64,000 nt of DNA from Chlorops oryzae (lineage: Eukaryota; Arthropoda; Insecta; Diptera; Chloropidae). The notes below the pieces were generated by a model, which saw nothing but the letters and a program-made list of their open reading frames with translations, did no database searches and was not told the origin of the DNA. Location of the stretch: NCBI GenBank assembly GCA_020466095.1, contig CM035807.1, positions 54,606,555 through 54,670,554 on the forward strand, given 5' to 3'. Numbering within the stretch: position 1 is the first letter of the stretch; each line of letters begins with the position of its first letter. Shown here piece by piece: positions 10,001 to 19,586 of this stretch. A program made the position numbers and the translations under genes.

Positions 10001-10977
10001 GTACATTTGCCGGTCACTACCCAACCCAGTGATGTCTCCTGTAAAATAGGACGATTGTTCTCAGTTATTACTTTGCCTGATTGAATCATTGCAAAAAACG
10101 CTTCTGTGCCCAATAGTACATCTATGCCCCGAGATATTTGAAATTCCGGATCCGCCAGCTCGATCTTTGGCGGTACCTCGCAACGATCGATGGTTTCAGC
10201 CGGATGATATCCAGTGATTTTGGGCACAATTAAGAACTCAAGTGACATTTTGAAATCGTTCAGCCGCGAACGAATAGAGGTTTGAGTTTTATAGGCGATT
10301 TTGACAGCTGTTGATCCGACTCCAACGATGTCTATGCTCGTCTTCGTTCGTTTGAGCCTCAAGGCACGCGAAACACTTTCACTCATAACATTAGCTTGTG
10401 ACCATGAGTCAAGGAGTGCTCTAATTGAATGGTATGATCCGGACGCATCCTTGATAAGAATCATTGCTGTCGCCAATACCACTGTAGATGGAGCTGGTGA
10501 CGTCACATTTACGGCGAGCGACGTTGTTGACATTTTTCCCTGTTGGACTTCTGATGAGGGTTGGATTGTCATTGATGCTTCATGTGTATTAGATGAATTT
10601 GCATTCTGCTGGGTTGTGCCTTGGTGTATGAGCGAATGGTGCCGTTGTTTGCAGAATCGACACGCATATTTTGAAGTACATTGAGAGGATGTGTGTGTCT
10701 TTGCTAAGCAGTTGTTGCACAATTTACGATTGTTAACCTCAGCAATGCGCTTTTCACTTTCTAGCATTAAAAATTCATGACATCCGCTAATCCAATGTCC
10801 GGGTTTTGAACAAAAATGGCACACCTTTTTTGATTCGGTCTTACCAACTAAGACGTTGGTCTTAGGTTTTCCACTTGCTTGTGGTGATTGGGATTGATTA
10901 GTTGACGGCTTCATATTCCGCCTTTGACTGGCATCTAGTTGCTGGCAACGTTTGTCGAGCATTGCGCAGCATTCCAT
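7072..10977 (-). CDS. Element A pol: zinc knuckles, protease, reverse transcriptase, RNase H, integrase
   Basis: 1301 codons. Order: BEL-type zinc knuckles at ~53-120 (CHFCSKPGHWISGC, CNNCLAKTHTSSQC, CRFCKQRHHSLIH); a protease region near 195 reading LLDSWSQ where the active site should be D-S/T-G; reverse transcriptase with MADITKMYRQ and YVDD near 595; RNase H (HGFSDASLKAY, FWTDSQLALHWI, PGDQNPADLPSRG); integrase with an HHCC zinc site, GVDFAGP, YCDNATNF and HFGGLWEAAVK, giving the D,D,E triad. The beginning is really the end of gag, separated by a frameshift. The C-terminus stops early (EAINPKYTRSS) because of a deletion. The Gly-to-Trp change in the protease motif would be expected to kill maturation. 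Confidence 0.93.
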   Translation of the reverse strand: MECCAMLDKRCQQLDASQRRNMKPSTNQSQSPQASGKPKTNVLVGKTESKKVCHFCSKPGHWISGCHEFLMLESEKRIAEVNNRKLCNNCLAKTHTSSQCTSKYACRFCKQRHHSLIHQGTTQQNANSSNTHEASMTIQPSSEVQQGKMSTTSLAVNVTSPAPSTVVLATAMILIKDASGSYHSIRALLDSWSQANVMSESVSRALRLKRTKTSIDIVGVGSTAVKIAYKTQTSIRSRLNDFKMSLEFLIVPKITGYHPAETIDRCEVPPKIELADPEFQISRGIDVLLGTEAFFAMIQSGKVITENNRPILQETSLGWVVTGKCTLSRPVRQRNAFCLTKNDLQSLTKNIEMWWKIEDTQSKRKPTVEHEQCEYHFKNSVVIDVTGRIMVGLPFKSSPTLLGNSKDAALRRFRSIERKLDSDATLKSDYCKFMHEYETLGHMTLVAEPNLDEAHYYIPHHCVLKPSSESTKLRVVFDASCRTASQWSLNDILMVGPTIQHDLAVTLLRFRYHQYGLMADITKMYRQVLIHPQDKKFQLILWRPDKSQDIRTYMLNTITYGTAAAPFLAIRSLQYAAESCQLPYEVGKDVIKNDFYVDDMVTGANDISKLQTIQKEVTEILGTVKFPLCKWYCSHSKLNTSSSREIDFSKDVTSALGVTWHPDTDIFVFSFRPKLCDNPTKRKLLSLTSTLFDPLGLVSPTIIHARIMLQHLWRDKIAWDTPIPNAMRKKWDDIIDSLRQLPNLKIPRSACLSNTIEFQVHGFSDASLKAYSCCFFVRCTDALGTVTSKLLMSRARVAPLKTRTLPRLELCAAHLLAITWNQIKTTFPFQIKNRFFWTDSQLALHWIRSESSTPTMFIGNRVADIQEVTDTQEWRHIPGDQNPADLPSRGCTVMELQRSNWFHGPPFLLQAEKCWPPNFLGYTDSEKEFHEERRKSSHVCCEEPVPYLLQKINNMRSYSKGLRTIARILQFLHRCPSTHITAEELRKSLFCVVGIIQHHRFSNEIKALKTNKQLGTALISLSPFLDDTKPFELLRVGGRLIHANIPIEAKFPILLPRDEPFVKVIMRHIHQTNYHAGPRALVALIQQQFWIINCKALSTNVVHECVHCTRYRPKLVTQIMGNLPKDRVTISRPFYTTGVDFAGPIPTYLRIRGKAPYKTYVAVFVCFATKAVHLECVTDLSSDAFIGALKRFIGRRGLPSKIYCDNATNFVGADTKLKELQQTFFKVHNMQKISAYCANRTIDFSFIPPRAPHFGGLWEAAVKTAKSHLFRTLPNARLTLEELMTALVEIEAINPKYTRSS

Positions 10978-11830
10978 TTGGAAGTGAGGAATAATCCAAA
11001 AATTCGTCCCATTTCTTTTTTGTATCAGTGTCGACTTTGCTTACTGCCAAATGAATTATAACTGCGTCACAAATCTGCTCAAGACTCCCTAACGATTTAA
11101 GTGAGTTGTACAACGCAGAAATCGTGTCAACAATTCTTCGCAGTTGTGTGGATTCAGCCTTGGTAGCTTTTTCTACGTCGAAATTCGCTGATATATTCTC
11201 CAAGAATATAAGAGTATCGTTGTCATACCGCTCCTTTAATCTGGCTAGCGCTTTAGGGTAATTTTCTTCAGTTACCTGAAATAATTTTACAGTCGCCAAT
11301 GCTTCGCCATGTAAACAAGTAAGCAGATGATTGAATTTTTCGATTATTGGAATCGTACTGTCGCTATGCACAAGACTGTTGAACGAGTTTATAAAATTTT
11401 TGTACTTTAAATAGCATCCCTCAAAGCGTGGAAGACGTAGGTTTGGTAGCTTCCTTACAGGCGTTGTTGAAGGAAAACTAAATGACTGCTCAAACGTATT
11501 GTTTCCTCTGCCGTTAAGACGAGTCATAATGCAAGTTCGCGCACCAACATAGGCCTCATCAATGTCGATGCGCCCATGATCATTTGGTATCCGATTTTCA
11601 ATTTGGCCTTGATAATAAGATGCTTGCTTATAATAAGAGTCGACCATTGACAATCGACACTCTAATTCGACGTATGACAAATTTGAATTATTTTCGACAA
11701 CATTTTTAATTCGTGATATGCTACCCTTTGACGACGCCCGTTGTTGTTTCAATTCTTCAATGGATGGCCCTACCGCGATGTTGGCCGAACCCGTGCTGCC
11801 TGCACTATTTGCATTCTCTTCGTTCGGCAT
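10898..11830 (-). CDS. Element A gag, frameshifted before the zinc knuckles
   Basis: The likely start is the ATG at 11830-11828 (MPNEENANSAGS); the frame is open further upstream without an ATG. It has the BEL/Pao gag pattern: N-terminal helical region (SIEELKQQRASSKGSISRI), then LPRFEGCYLKYKNFINSF, the capsid-like core, and KKWDEFLDYSSLP. Right after that the frame diverges from pol, which continues the expected ECCAMLDKRCQQLDA. A one-base indel near 10980 has split an originally continuous gag-pol ORF; the two overlap by about 80 bp. Confidence 0.88.
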   Translation of the reverse strand: MPNEENANSAGSTGSANIAVGPSIEELKQQRASSKGSISRIKNVVENNSNLSYVELECRLSMVDSYYKQASYYQGQIENRIPNDHGRIDIDEAYVGARTCIMTRLNGRGNNTFEQSFSFPSTTPVRKLPNLRLPRFEGCYLKYKNFINSFNSLVHSDSTIPIIEKFNHLLTCLHGEALATVKLFQVTEENYPKALARLKERYDNDTLIFLENISANFDVEKATKAESTQLRRIVDTISALYNSLKSLGSLEQICDAVIIHLAVSKVDTDTKKKWDEFLDYSSLPNGMLRNARQTLPATRCQSKAEYEAVN

Positions 11831-12376
11831 GATGATGAAGAACTGAAGTGCCGAACGAATGTGTAGCGCCTCTAGGGAAAGTAATGTGCTGATGATTAAA
11901 CAAGGCAAGATTATTTGTTGAACACGCACTAAGCGAAATATAATTATATATGTATTTACACCGTCGATCGTGGTATGTAAATGACTATCAAACGACCTTC
12001 GATGACCGCAACTGTAGCAACGAACACCGCACTGTCTTAGGTAGCTTGTGTCCGTTTGCCTACTAGCCTCGTGTTCTCGCTATATACACACAACGAAACA
12101 TATAACTTCAGGTGCGTACGTTGTGGCTCGCTGATGCGACACGGAGCCAATGCAAAATACGCCAACCTTTACCTTGTTAAATGATATGATACTTGTGACC
12201 CGATTTTTTGCTCCAAATAGCCCACAGCTTCCTGGATTGTGAATATGATGGTAGTGAGCCCGATTTGTTGATCCAAATAGCCCACAGCCTCCTGAATTAC
12301 CCGAAGCCTTAATACACGTTCAATAAGCTTTCTGAATTGTAGCTGATTCGATGACTTCTAAGTTATTCCGAAGGCG

Positions 12377-12393
12377 TCCTGTCACGATCGCCA
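12377..12393 (-). other. Element A primer binding site (tRNA-Arg type)
   Basis: TGGCGATCGTGACAGGA on the minus strand, one base after the 5' LTR. It resembles the complement of a fly tRNA-Arg 3' end (TGGCGACCGTGACAGGA) with one mismatch; the tRNA assignment is from memory. Confidence 0.65.
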
Positions 12394-12394
12394 A

Positions 12395-12817
12395 TGTACA
12401 AACTGGAAGATAGCCAGTTTGGAAATACCCAATCTCTTGGTCGATATTAAGTACTCCTTTGCCTTGGGTTCGTCAAGGCTTGTTATTCTATCACTTGTGT
12501 GATAGATTTCTTTAATGAAAATAAAGATTCGCTTTCACTTATACCGTACTGCTTGACGGCGAATCGAGAAGTGAGTTTTTATTCTTTAATAGCGTGTTAG
12601 TATGTATGTATAAATGCATAAATAACGTATGTACAACCTGACTAGCCAATGTACCGTATTAACAGCGAACATAATTGGAATTCGAGTATATTGCAAAGAA
12701 TGAGAAACGAATAACTGTGTGATGCATAAATGACAAAAGAGGGTATTCATTTTTGATGTTACATTTAACATATGAAATTTAAGTGCAATACTTATAAATT
12801 ATGATGCCCATTAAACA
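12395..12817 (-). repeat. Element A 5' LTR
   Basis: Partner of 6335-6757; three differences seen. Followed by the target duplication GTATC at 12818-12822 and then the rest of the mariner. Confidence 0.95.
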
Positions 12818-12951
12818 GTATCAAAAAATTGGAAGGTCGTTATAATCGTTGTATCGCTCTTGAAGGGAACTATGTTGAATAATAAAAACAAATTTTGACA
12901 AAAAAATGTGTTTTTCTTTGTTAGACCGGGGACTTATCAGCCAACCTGTTA

Positions 12952-13985
12952 AGTTAAGAACACAAAACATGAGAAAAATTTAAAAAATTATCCTATCACT
13001 ATTAAAAGAGCTTTGGTTAAAGAAATTAATGGTAAAAAAAGCTTCGATGGTGGTTTCCTCGAAACTCTAACGGGCTGAAATTTTTTGACGATTTTTCAAT
13101 TTTTTAGCACACAAAAATCTAACAAAAACATGGCTTCAACTTAAAAAGGGGAAAAAATTGTTTGATTTTGCAGTCCTGTGTTATTATTTAAATATATATT
13201 AGTATCTACTTTTTACCCCAAAAAAAAATTTTTTTAAAACTCTTGCCTGAACGGGATTTGAACTCACCGACATCAGATTTTTAGACAATCTCTCTTATTT
13301 TTGTTTTAAGAAATCCTTCCCAATTAACTTGAAAAAAACAACTTTGAAATCACTCAAAGAAAAACTAAAATAAGATCAATTTACAATAAACTGATTTTAA
13401 ACTAAATAATTTAAAAGATATGCAGATTCAGACAATTGACTTTGCCGTAGGACATCGCCATGTTAAAAAAAAGGGAAAAAGTGGGAAAAAGTCAGAGTTT
13501 TAAATAATTGTCACTTTAAATCAATCAGTTGCTCCATTAATTTAAAATTAGTTACAATTCCTAAAGGGTTATTCGAAATTTCTTTATACCTACAAAGGCA
13601 TTTAAGAAAACGGTTACGGTAAAGTCGGAAAAAAAACAACAAAAACAACAAAAAAGGGGCGCTTTTAGAAAATAGGGGTAATATTAAGGTGGACTAATAA
13701 AAACATGCAAAAGTCCACACAAAAATTGTTTCTGTTTTATTTCGTGCCTTTTTTGTGCGTGCCGCGCTTTTTGAGTTTTCGCACGTGCGTGCGTGTTTGC
13801 AGCTGCCTCTTTCGTAACCGTGTCGGGCCGTGCCTGAAAAACTAAGCACGCGCCCACCTCTGATCGCGAGCCTCGGCTGTTAGAAACTAGGCTTTGGTGA
13901 TGCGTGAAGTAGCACACGTATTTGAGTTGCTGTTGTAGAGCAATGGGGCTCAGAAAATAGAAGTGCCGTGGATTGATTGCGCGAA
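12952..13985. other. Gene-free interval with a tRNA-like stretch
   Basis: AT-rich with no supported gene. 13241-13295 (minus strand) has a perfect 5-bp stem with a 7-base anticodon-type loop (AGATT GTCTAAA AATCT) and a T-loop-like GTTCAAATCCC, but no D arm at normal spacing. A 119-codon minus-strand frame at 13684-14043 partly overlaps the 3' end of the LINE fragment and has no family features of its own. Confidence 0.5.
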
Positions 13986-15125
13986 TTTCAATTTTATTTA
14001 AATAGCTGGGAAAGCTATGTTGTTTGAAGTGCATAGATCGCACGCAGAAACTGACCCGTGAATCAGCTAGGAATGCTGTGTTGGATGTGCATGGATTGCA
14101 GTTGTTGTTGATTATTATTTGCTGGTCATTCTTTTCTTTTTAATCTCTAGGAGTCTGAGATATTCTATAGTCCATGCGGTAGTGGTTTCAAGTGTCTATG
14201 CAATTTGCACAAGTACTTTTCTTTGGCTTTGGCGAACTCCGTTTTAACCATTTCTACCCTAAGTTCTCTATGTATTCTTTCATTTGAAATAACCCAAGGA
14301 GCTCCGGTTACAGTCCTAAGGATTTTGGACTGATCTCTTTGCAGGATAGCTTTGTTGGAAGTGCTTGCATTTCCATACAATTGCAAACCAAATGTCCATA
14401 ATGGTTTTATGACTTGTTCGTATAGGAGGATTTGATATTCCAGTTAAAGAGGAGAGCGATTATTTATTAACTAGTGCAAGCTTTTGGCTTTAAGTTTCAT
14501 TTGGGTTCTCTTGGCATCGATATGCTTGCGCCATGTCAACCGTTTATCCTAGTGAATTCCGAGGTAAGTAGCTTCTTCACTTTGAGGGATGAGTGTGTTA
14601 TGAAGGAAAATGTCCGGAGAAGATTTTCTGTTAAGCGTCAATGTTATATGCCGACATTTAATCTCATTTATTTTAATTCGTCATTTGGAGAGCCAGTCTT
14701 GGATTTTGCTCATAGGCAAGTCGAATTTCATTTGTAATACGATTTACCTCTTCAATAGTACCTTGTTTTCTAAAACCTAATTGATGGGAGGGAAAAACAT
14801 GATGTCCATGTAGTTATTTTATTCATTTGGATATTTGTAGTTTTTTGAATTATTTTGAAAGGCTAGGGAGATGGCTAATATGTATATAAGAGGAAGTTTG
14901 TGTAGGATCTTTTCCTGGCTTAGGAACTGTTTTAATAACCGACCGTTTTCAATCTTTCGGAAAGTAACCGTACTTTATGATAGAATTAAAAAGGATTGTT
15001 AGAAATTCTACTGCTCCCGAAGGTATATTTTTCAACATTTTTGAAGTGATAGGATCATGCCCTGGGGCTTTTTACATACTAATTCATTTTCAATTGTGTT
15101 ATTATCTTCATTTTACGCAAATTTT
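13986..15125 (-). pseudogene. Jockey-like LINE ORF2, decayed reverse transcriptase and C-terminal tail
   Basis: 14165-14386 still reads as a Jockey tail (QLYGNASTSNKAILQRDQSK, ILRTVTGAPWVISNERIHRE). Further upstream (about 14880-15080) decayed RT sequence appears: a PGKDPTQTSSY-like fingers motif and PITSKMLKNIP. The stretch around 14060-14130 aligns with the end of the oppositely oriented fragment at 15480-15600, marking the 3' end of the same family. Many frameshifts and stops. Confidence 0.75.
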
Positions 15126-15129
15126 ACTC

Positions 15130-15620
15130 AAAGCCAGATCCTTGCACTGACTAACAAATAATTGCTCTCATCTAAAATTGGATTATAAAGTCCTTCTGTA
15201 CAAGCAAGTTATACCTTAGGCCAATATGAACGTATGGTCTGCAATTGTATGGCTATGCAAGCGCTTCAAATGTAGACATTCTGCAGAGAGCACAGTCCAA
15301 AATCCTAAGAACTATTACAGGAGCTCCTTGGTTAATTACAAATGAATGCATCAATAGAGAGCTCAACGTAGAACTGGTTAAAATGGAGTTCGCCATAGTC
15401 AAATAAAAGTATTTTTGTAAACTGCTAGCACACGTGAACCCACTCGCGCGTAGACTATCAAACCCATCTCTCCATTCGAGGCTAAAAAGAAATGATCGGC
15501 CAGCGGCTCCAAGTCGTACTCAACAACAGATGCAATCCATGCACATTCATCAACACAGCTTCTCTAGCTGGCGCCAATTCGGTGGGATAGACTCCTATCC
15601 TAAAGAACTGATCCCATAAA
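15130..15620 (+). pseudogene. Jockey-like LINE ORF2 tail, inverted copy
   Basis: Plus-strand fragment: YKVLLYKQVIP, QLYGYASASNVDILQRAQSK, ILRTITGAPWLITNECINRE, then an open frame 15434-15619 (MNPLARRLSNPSLHSRLKRN onward) ending in a stop near 15617. One in-frame stop occurs around 15405. It has the same domain content as the minus-strand copy at 14.1-14.4 kb but the opposite orientation, and it sits inside that copy, consistent with a later 5'-truncated insertion. Confidence 0.75.
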
Positions 15621-15776
15621 TAATATATTATGTTTCAAAAAACAAAACAAAAATCACTTTGAGTGATGTAAACGCGAATCCAATGTGTGTTTTCAAGTTG
15701 TACGTGGAGAGTATTGCGGAGTATAGCAGCTCGCTAACCATAAGGACCCATGATTTGAACCTCTGGTTGTAAGGTT

Positions 15777-16025
15777 TTAGACAAAGTTGCGTTGTTCATT
15801 CTCTTTTGCCCTCGATGGGGCTACTCTTAGATTTTTTTCGGCTTCCTTAAGTTTATGTTTGGCCGATGGTGAGCGGGTTTTTTGCCATTCGCGCCTATAT
15901 CTACGTTTTTCAGCAACTAGATTTTCAATTTCTCTATTTGTCAGATTTTTACCTATTCTATTTTTAGTTTGAGGAATCGAATTTCCAGCTGCTGAAATTA
16001 AAATCAAACTAAAAATAGTAACCAC
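15777..16025 (-). pseudogene. Jockey-like LINE ORF2 linker fragment
   Basis: 82 codons matching the region between endonuclease and reverse transcriptase of the intact ORF2 at 1-2580: LTNREIENLVAEKRRYRREW here corresponds to YTSSEIETLVREKRRLRREW there. It is probably the upstream part of the same minus-strand copy as 13986-15125, separated from it by the inverted insertion and a deletion of the early RT region. Confidence 0.75.
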
Positions 16026-16973
16026 GTAGTCAACATGCTCATTGCTTTCAATTTAATAGTTTATGTGTATATGGGAACTTATATACCTTTTAACCTTCAA
16101 CCAGTTAGTCCTTGGATTTGTTAATCTGTGGGGATCTTCAACTTCAAGTGGATACTTGTGTAATAGGAATACATACAATGGTGGTACCCTGTTTGGTTTC
16201 TTAGTTAGTTGTTTTTAGGAATTCTATGGAGCTCGAAAACAAACAACTTTAGTATTCGACTAGGGTTGCCGAACGTAAAAAGAGCTTAAAATTTTTTTTT
16301 AAGATCTGAAATAAAAACGAAGAAAAATCTGCTTTCAATGAAAGCCAGAAACAGTCGCTGCAATTGGTTGTCGAACATTTGAGGACTTTTCTTATAACGT
16401 AATAGCCATGTGTTTTCTATAAATGCAACCATGGTGTTCAGTTTTGTACGAAAGAATATTAAAGGGAATGAAAAACAATTAAACTAGAATGTATGCATTT
16501 AATGCACTCAAGGCAAAAATCATAATGTAAATTTTAACCAAAGGCGCAAGCAGCCAGCGCTCCTACCAACTGGAAACCTCACGTTTCATCGTTTCTGTTT
16601 CTTTGTAAATAATAATAATAATAATAATAATGTTAATGCAGTAATTTCAAATTTTGATTAGCACAAACATATCTCAGATAGCCAAAATATTGACGGTTGA
16701 ATAGAATACTAAGCAATAAAACTGTATAAAAGAAGTTAAAATACTCAACAAAAGCAAGTCCAATTCTAAACCCATGACTGATCAATTCATTTAAGCGTTC
16801 CCCTTGACTAAGAGGTTCAACAGCTTTATATGCCAGCTGGTAAATGGTAAATGTAAAATAATTGCCGTTTAAGTGGTGCATGGTAGGTTATTTAGCTCCC
16901 CTTTTGAATTTAAGCACATGTTATTCTATAAATTTAATCAGGCTGCACTGATCAACCGTTAGGCTAAGTAGAA
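16026..16973. other. Gene-free interval with (AAT)n microsatellite
   Basis: No supported coding sequence. A perfect AAT repeat of about 8 units lies at 16608-16632. Confidence 0.6.
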
Positions 16974-17144
16974 CGAGTATATCGAACATTTAACGAATAC
17001 TGGCGTACTTATGTTTCAAAAGGAAAGGCTGAAAAGGATGAGTGGATAAAATATTTCTTTAATGGTTTTAACGCAACCCCATCCACAGCACATGGCTACT
17101 GTTCGTTTGAAAAAGTTCTTGGTGAAACACCATCGATGTATTAA
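16974..17144 (+). pseudogene. Ty3/gypsy integrase C-terminal fragment
   Basis: 57 codons: RVYRTFNEYWRTYVSKGKAE, KDEWIKYFFNGFNATPSTAH, then GYCSFEKVLGETPSMY and a stop. The pattern (R.HRTLNEY...W..Y..F.YN.TPS..HGY.PFE.VFG..P) is the end of the integrase core in mdg1/17.6-type gypsy elements. No intact flanking domains remain, so it is a decayed remnant. Confidence 0.7.
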
Positions 17145-17505
17145 TTCACAGCACATACAACAAGAGGTTCTCAAAGAATAATATATAAACGCAAGCTGAG
17201 TGACTCAATTTTGGTAAAGGATGACAGAAGCTATAAATACTATTAAGTAGTTTAAAAGATTGATGAAAAGAAATATTATTATTTAAACTGTAATAATATA
17301 ACCATTATTTTGCATAAAAATAGACTGTATTTATTTTTCTTAAATATTAATAAATAAATAAATAAATAAAGTATAACAATACAATTAGTTATATTTAGTA
17401 TTTATCCGTTACGACTAGGAATTTCATTTTTACTCACGACATATTAGTGGTACTAATGCAGCTCCGCAAATGCCTTCGCAAGTTATCTCATCGTAAATTT
17501 TCATA

Positions 17506-17847
17506 TCAATTTTGACAGTTGTGTGACAGATTTCTCATTTCCCACAATTTGCGAAGCTGCATGAGTCCCACTGTTATCAAAATTTTTGTTTTAAACGGGA
17601 CACATCTTTGCCAATTCTTGTGTTTGTAGATGGCGGTAAAGAAATATACGGAACAGGAGTTGGTGAAATAACTCTGACAATGCTCGGAAGACGACAATTT
17701 TGCAACATCACAAAGTAATTTTTTACCATCAGGCAAGAGATCTCGAATCGACAACTTAACATTGGCGGTCACTTGCATATACAAAGCTATTCTCTTCGAC
17801 CGTGCGTACGTTGTACAATAAACATCCTCCAAAAACGAAAGAGGCAC
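17506..17847 (-). CDS. Unrecognised 113-codon frame
   Basis: I do not recognise this product. The middle (KLSIRDLLPDGKKLLCDVAK, then SYFTNSCSVYFFTAIYK) faintly recalls the FP/RNA-binding C-terminal domain of some transposon ORF1 proteins (I..LLP..KKLL..AK......WTR.G.IFVR), but key residues are missing. A second frame runs in parallel. The surrounding 17.15-18.57 kb has no other supported gene. It could equally be chance. Confidence 0.2.
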   Translation of the reverse strand: MPLSFLEDVYCTTYARSKRIALYMQVTANVKLSIRDLLPDGKKLLCDVAKLSSSEHCQSYFTNSCSVYFFTAIYKHKNWQRCVPFKTKILITVGLMQLRKLWEMRNLSHNCQN

Positions 17848-18579
17848 TTAGTTTTTATGCTCCGAACGCGATAATGCATTGATCAATGCATGTTTTGGTC
17901 CATTTTGAAAACAATACCGAAATATATGTGTACAAACCTCATGAAATTACTGCCTTATCAAACATCTTTGAAACATATTTGGCCCATCTTAAACCGTTAT
18001 TTGGATTATTTATCCCAAGATAACCGAAGGATATACGAAAATTTTTAGTACGAAAACTATGATTTTGCCCTCCGTTATCCGAGTCTGAGGTCCAAAAAGT
18101 ACATGTGCGTTGTGGCATCATAAACAATTACTGACGCTACACGGAAGCATAAAATGAAAATGCGCTAAGAATGCTGAACGTCACTTGAGGCATCACATAA
18201 AAAAATTCCACCTGCACACGAGGACTTGTACTAAGGAATGGATTTCGTGATTAGGGCAGGAACAACAATAAATCCTTTCAGTTACACGATAAATTTCGAA
18301 TACAAAGAAGAAAGCGGGAAATCTAAAAAGCTGAATTTATTCCAAAACTATGCTTCAACTAGCAGCAAAAAGCCGACGTCAGAGGAAACCGACACCCAGT
18401 TTACCTGACATTTTTCTGCACCGACAAATTTTCAAAACCAACAGCCCCGAAACTGATAACCTCCAAACGAATTCTCATGGCTGAAACCAGACCTTTTAAG
18501 CAGTAGTATTTACCAAAAAGCAGTATCAACCAAGATGCTATAAAAACAGAGGTGTAAGAACTATTAAAACTGGGGTGCC

Positions 18580-19130
18580 TAGAACCATCCCACATGCCAT
18601 AAAGCTTTTCCAGGGTAATGGGAAGAAAATATTATATAAAATGACGCAAACACCTTCCCAGAATCAATTATATCCTAGGACGACTCAAGGCAGCGAAATT
18701 CATTCGCAGTATCGACCTCAAGAATTGGTACTGGCAGATCTTCAGGAGTCCTGCAATCAATATACTGCGATGGCACGACCAGGACGTGGACGGTTTTTAC
18801 TTCGGGCGATGCGTGCTAGACAGCGTTTTTGGACCAGAAACGGAACCGCATGCCTTCGCATACCCAGACATTATCATCTTAATTGAGAGAAACTACAAAG
18901 AACAGCAAAGTTGCCTGAATTCATTATCCTTAAAAACATGCGAATTCTTAAAGCAGGATATAAAGTATCTGGGGTAGGCATAGAAGGGGTCCATACTGAT
19001 CCAGATAAGAAAGCCGCGATATGGGACTTTAAACCTCCAACAAATCTGAAGGAACTTCACCACTCTATTGGTAAAGCAGCCTGCAGTAGACGCTTTTACT
19101 AAACTTCGACCACTTAAAAGAGGACCGGCG
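18580..19130 (+). pseudogene. Ty3/gypsy reverse transcriptase remnant
   Basis: Decayed RT read across several frames: FIRSIDLKNWYWQI (cf. DLKSGYWQI), DGFYFGRCVLDSVFGPETEP, then HAFAYPDIIILIE (cf. YLDDI, with the aspartates changed), then LKAGYKVSGVG and GVHTDPDKKAAIWDFKPPTN with LKELHHSIGKAACSRRFY, the classic RT-RNase H connection (HTDPDKV.AI..FP.PTN...LR.FLG...YRRFI). Frameshifts and the lost YxDD motif show it is dead. Confidence 0.75.
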
Positions 19131-19264
19131 GTGGATTTGGACCTGGAACAGTAGCAGGGCTAGATAAACTAATATGCAATATGCCAATTCTATTGCGCTA
19201 CTTCCTGGGCCATCTCATGGAAATAACCACCTTATTCGACAAACTTTTCGAGCGGACTGAATTT

Positions 19265-19560
19265 TTACCCAAAAGCCACAACTGAGACGGTCCAGAAGGA
19301 ACAAGGAGAACAAATTATCTAATTTTTGGCATCCGGACTGTGCTCTTGACAGATAATGCTATATTGCCAGCAAAAAAATAACGAATTTTCTCAAGCATCC
19401 AGGAATCCAGCATCAATACACTGAACACTATACCCCGTAACTATATCCCACCGGGGGAGTCAACCAAACAAGCAAAACAATTCGGCAATGATTTGCGGAA
19501 AAGCAAAACAAATTGGATTTGTGCAAGGCTCTTTAAATTTTCCCAGTTTAAGGATCGACT
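19265..19560 (+). pseudogene. Ty3/gypsy integrase core remnant
   Basis: Follows the RT remnant in the same orientation. FGIRTVLLTDNAILPAKK (cf. FGVP..LVTDNGTQF) then FLKHPGIQHQYTEHYTP and VNQTSKTIRQ (cf. LGI.H..T.PYHPQ.NP.ER.NRT.K). It carries the second catalytic aspartate region, but the E region is altered and stops interrupt it. RNase H between RT and integrase is largely deleted. Confidence 0.7.
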
Positions 19561-19586
19561 TCATTATGTAAAACTGGATCACTTAC

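Larger units (their letters stand above)
6335..12817 (-). mobile_element. BEL/Pao LTR retrotransposon (element A), complete but coding-defective
   Basis: Two 423-bp LTRs (TGT...ACA) flank gag and pol in BEL/Pao order on the minus strand. The 5-bp target duplication GTATC is at 6330-6334 and 12818-12822. The LTRs differ at three positions by eye (6362, 6391 and about 6750), so the insertion is recent. PBS and PPT are both visible. Coding is damaged: a gag-pol frameshift near 10980, an altered protease motif and a deletion in the pol C-terminus. Confidence 0.95.
5726..12949 (+). mobile_element. mariner-family transposon, internally deleted and split by a BEL/Pao insertion
   Basis: Inverted terminal repeats of about 27 bp (ACAGGTTGGCTGAAAAGTCC... 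at 5726; its complement ends at 12949, one mismatch seen) are flanked by TA at 5724-5725 and 12950-12951, the mariner target duplication. The mariner sequence is 5726-6334 plus 12823-12949, about 740 bp against roughly 1.3 kb for a full element. The middle of the transposase is missing at about 6150. The BEL/Pao element at 6335-12817 landed in the codons just before the transposase C-terminus. Confidence 0.92.

Noticed and set aside
10898..11929. Upstream start for element A gag at 11929
   Set aside because: The codon is GTG and the extra 33 residues are a hydrophobic, unconserved leader; ATG at 11830 fits BEL gag length.
13684..14043. 119-codon minus-strand frame
   Set aside because: Overlaps the decayed LINE 3' end in an alternative frame; composition shows no domain.
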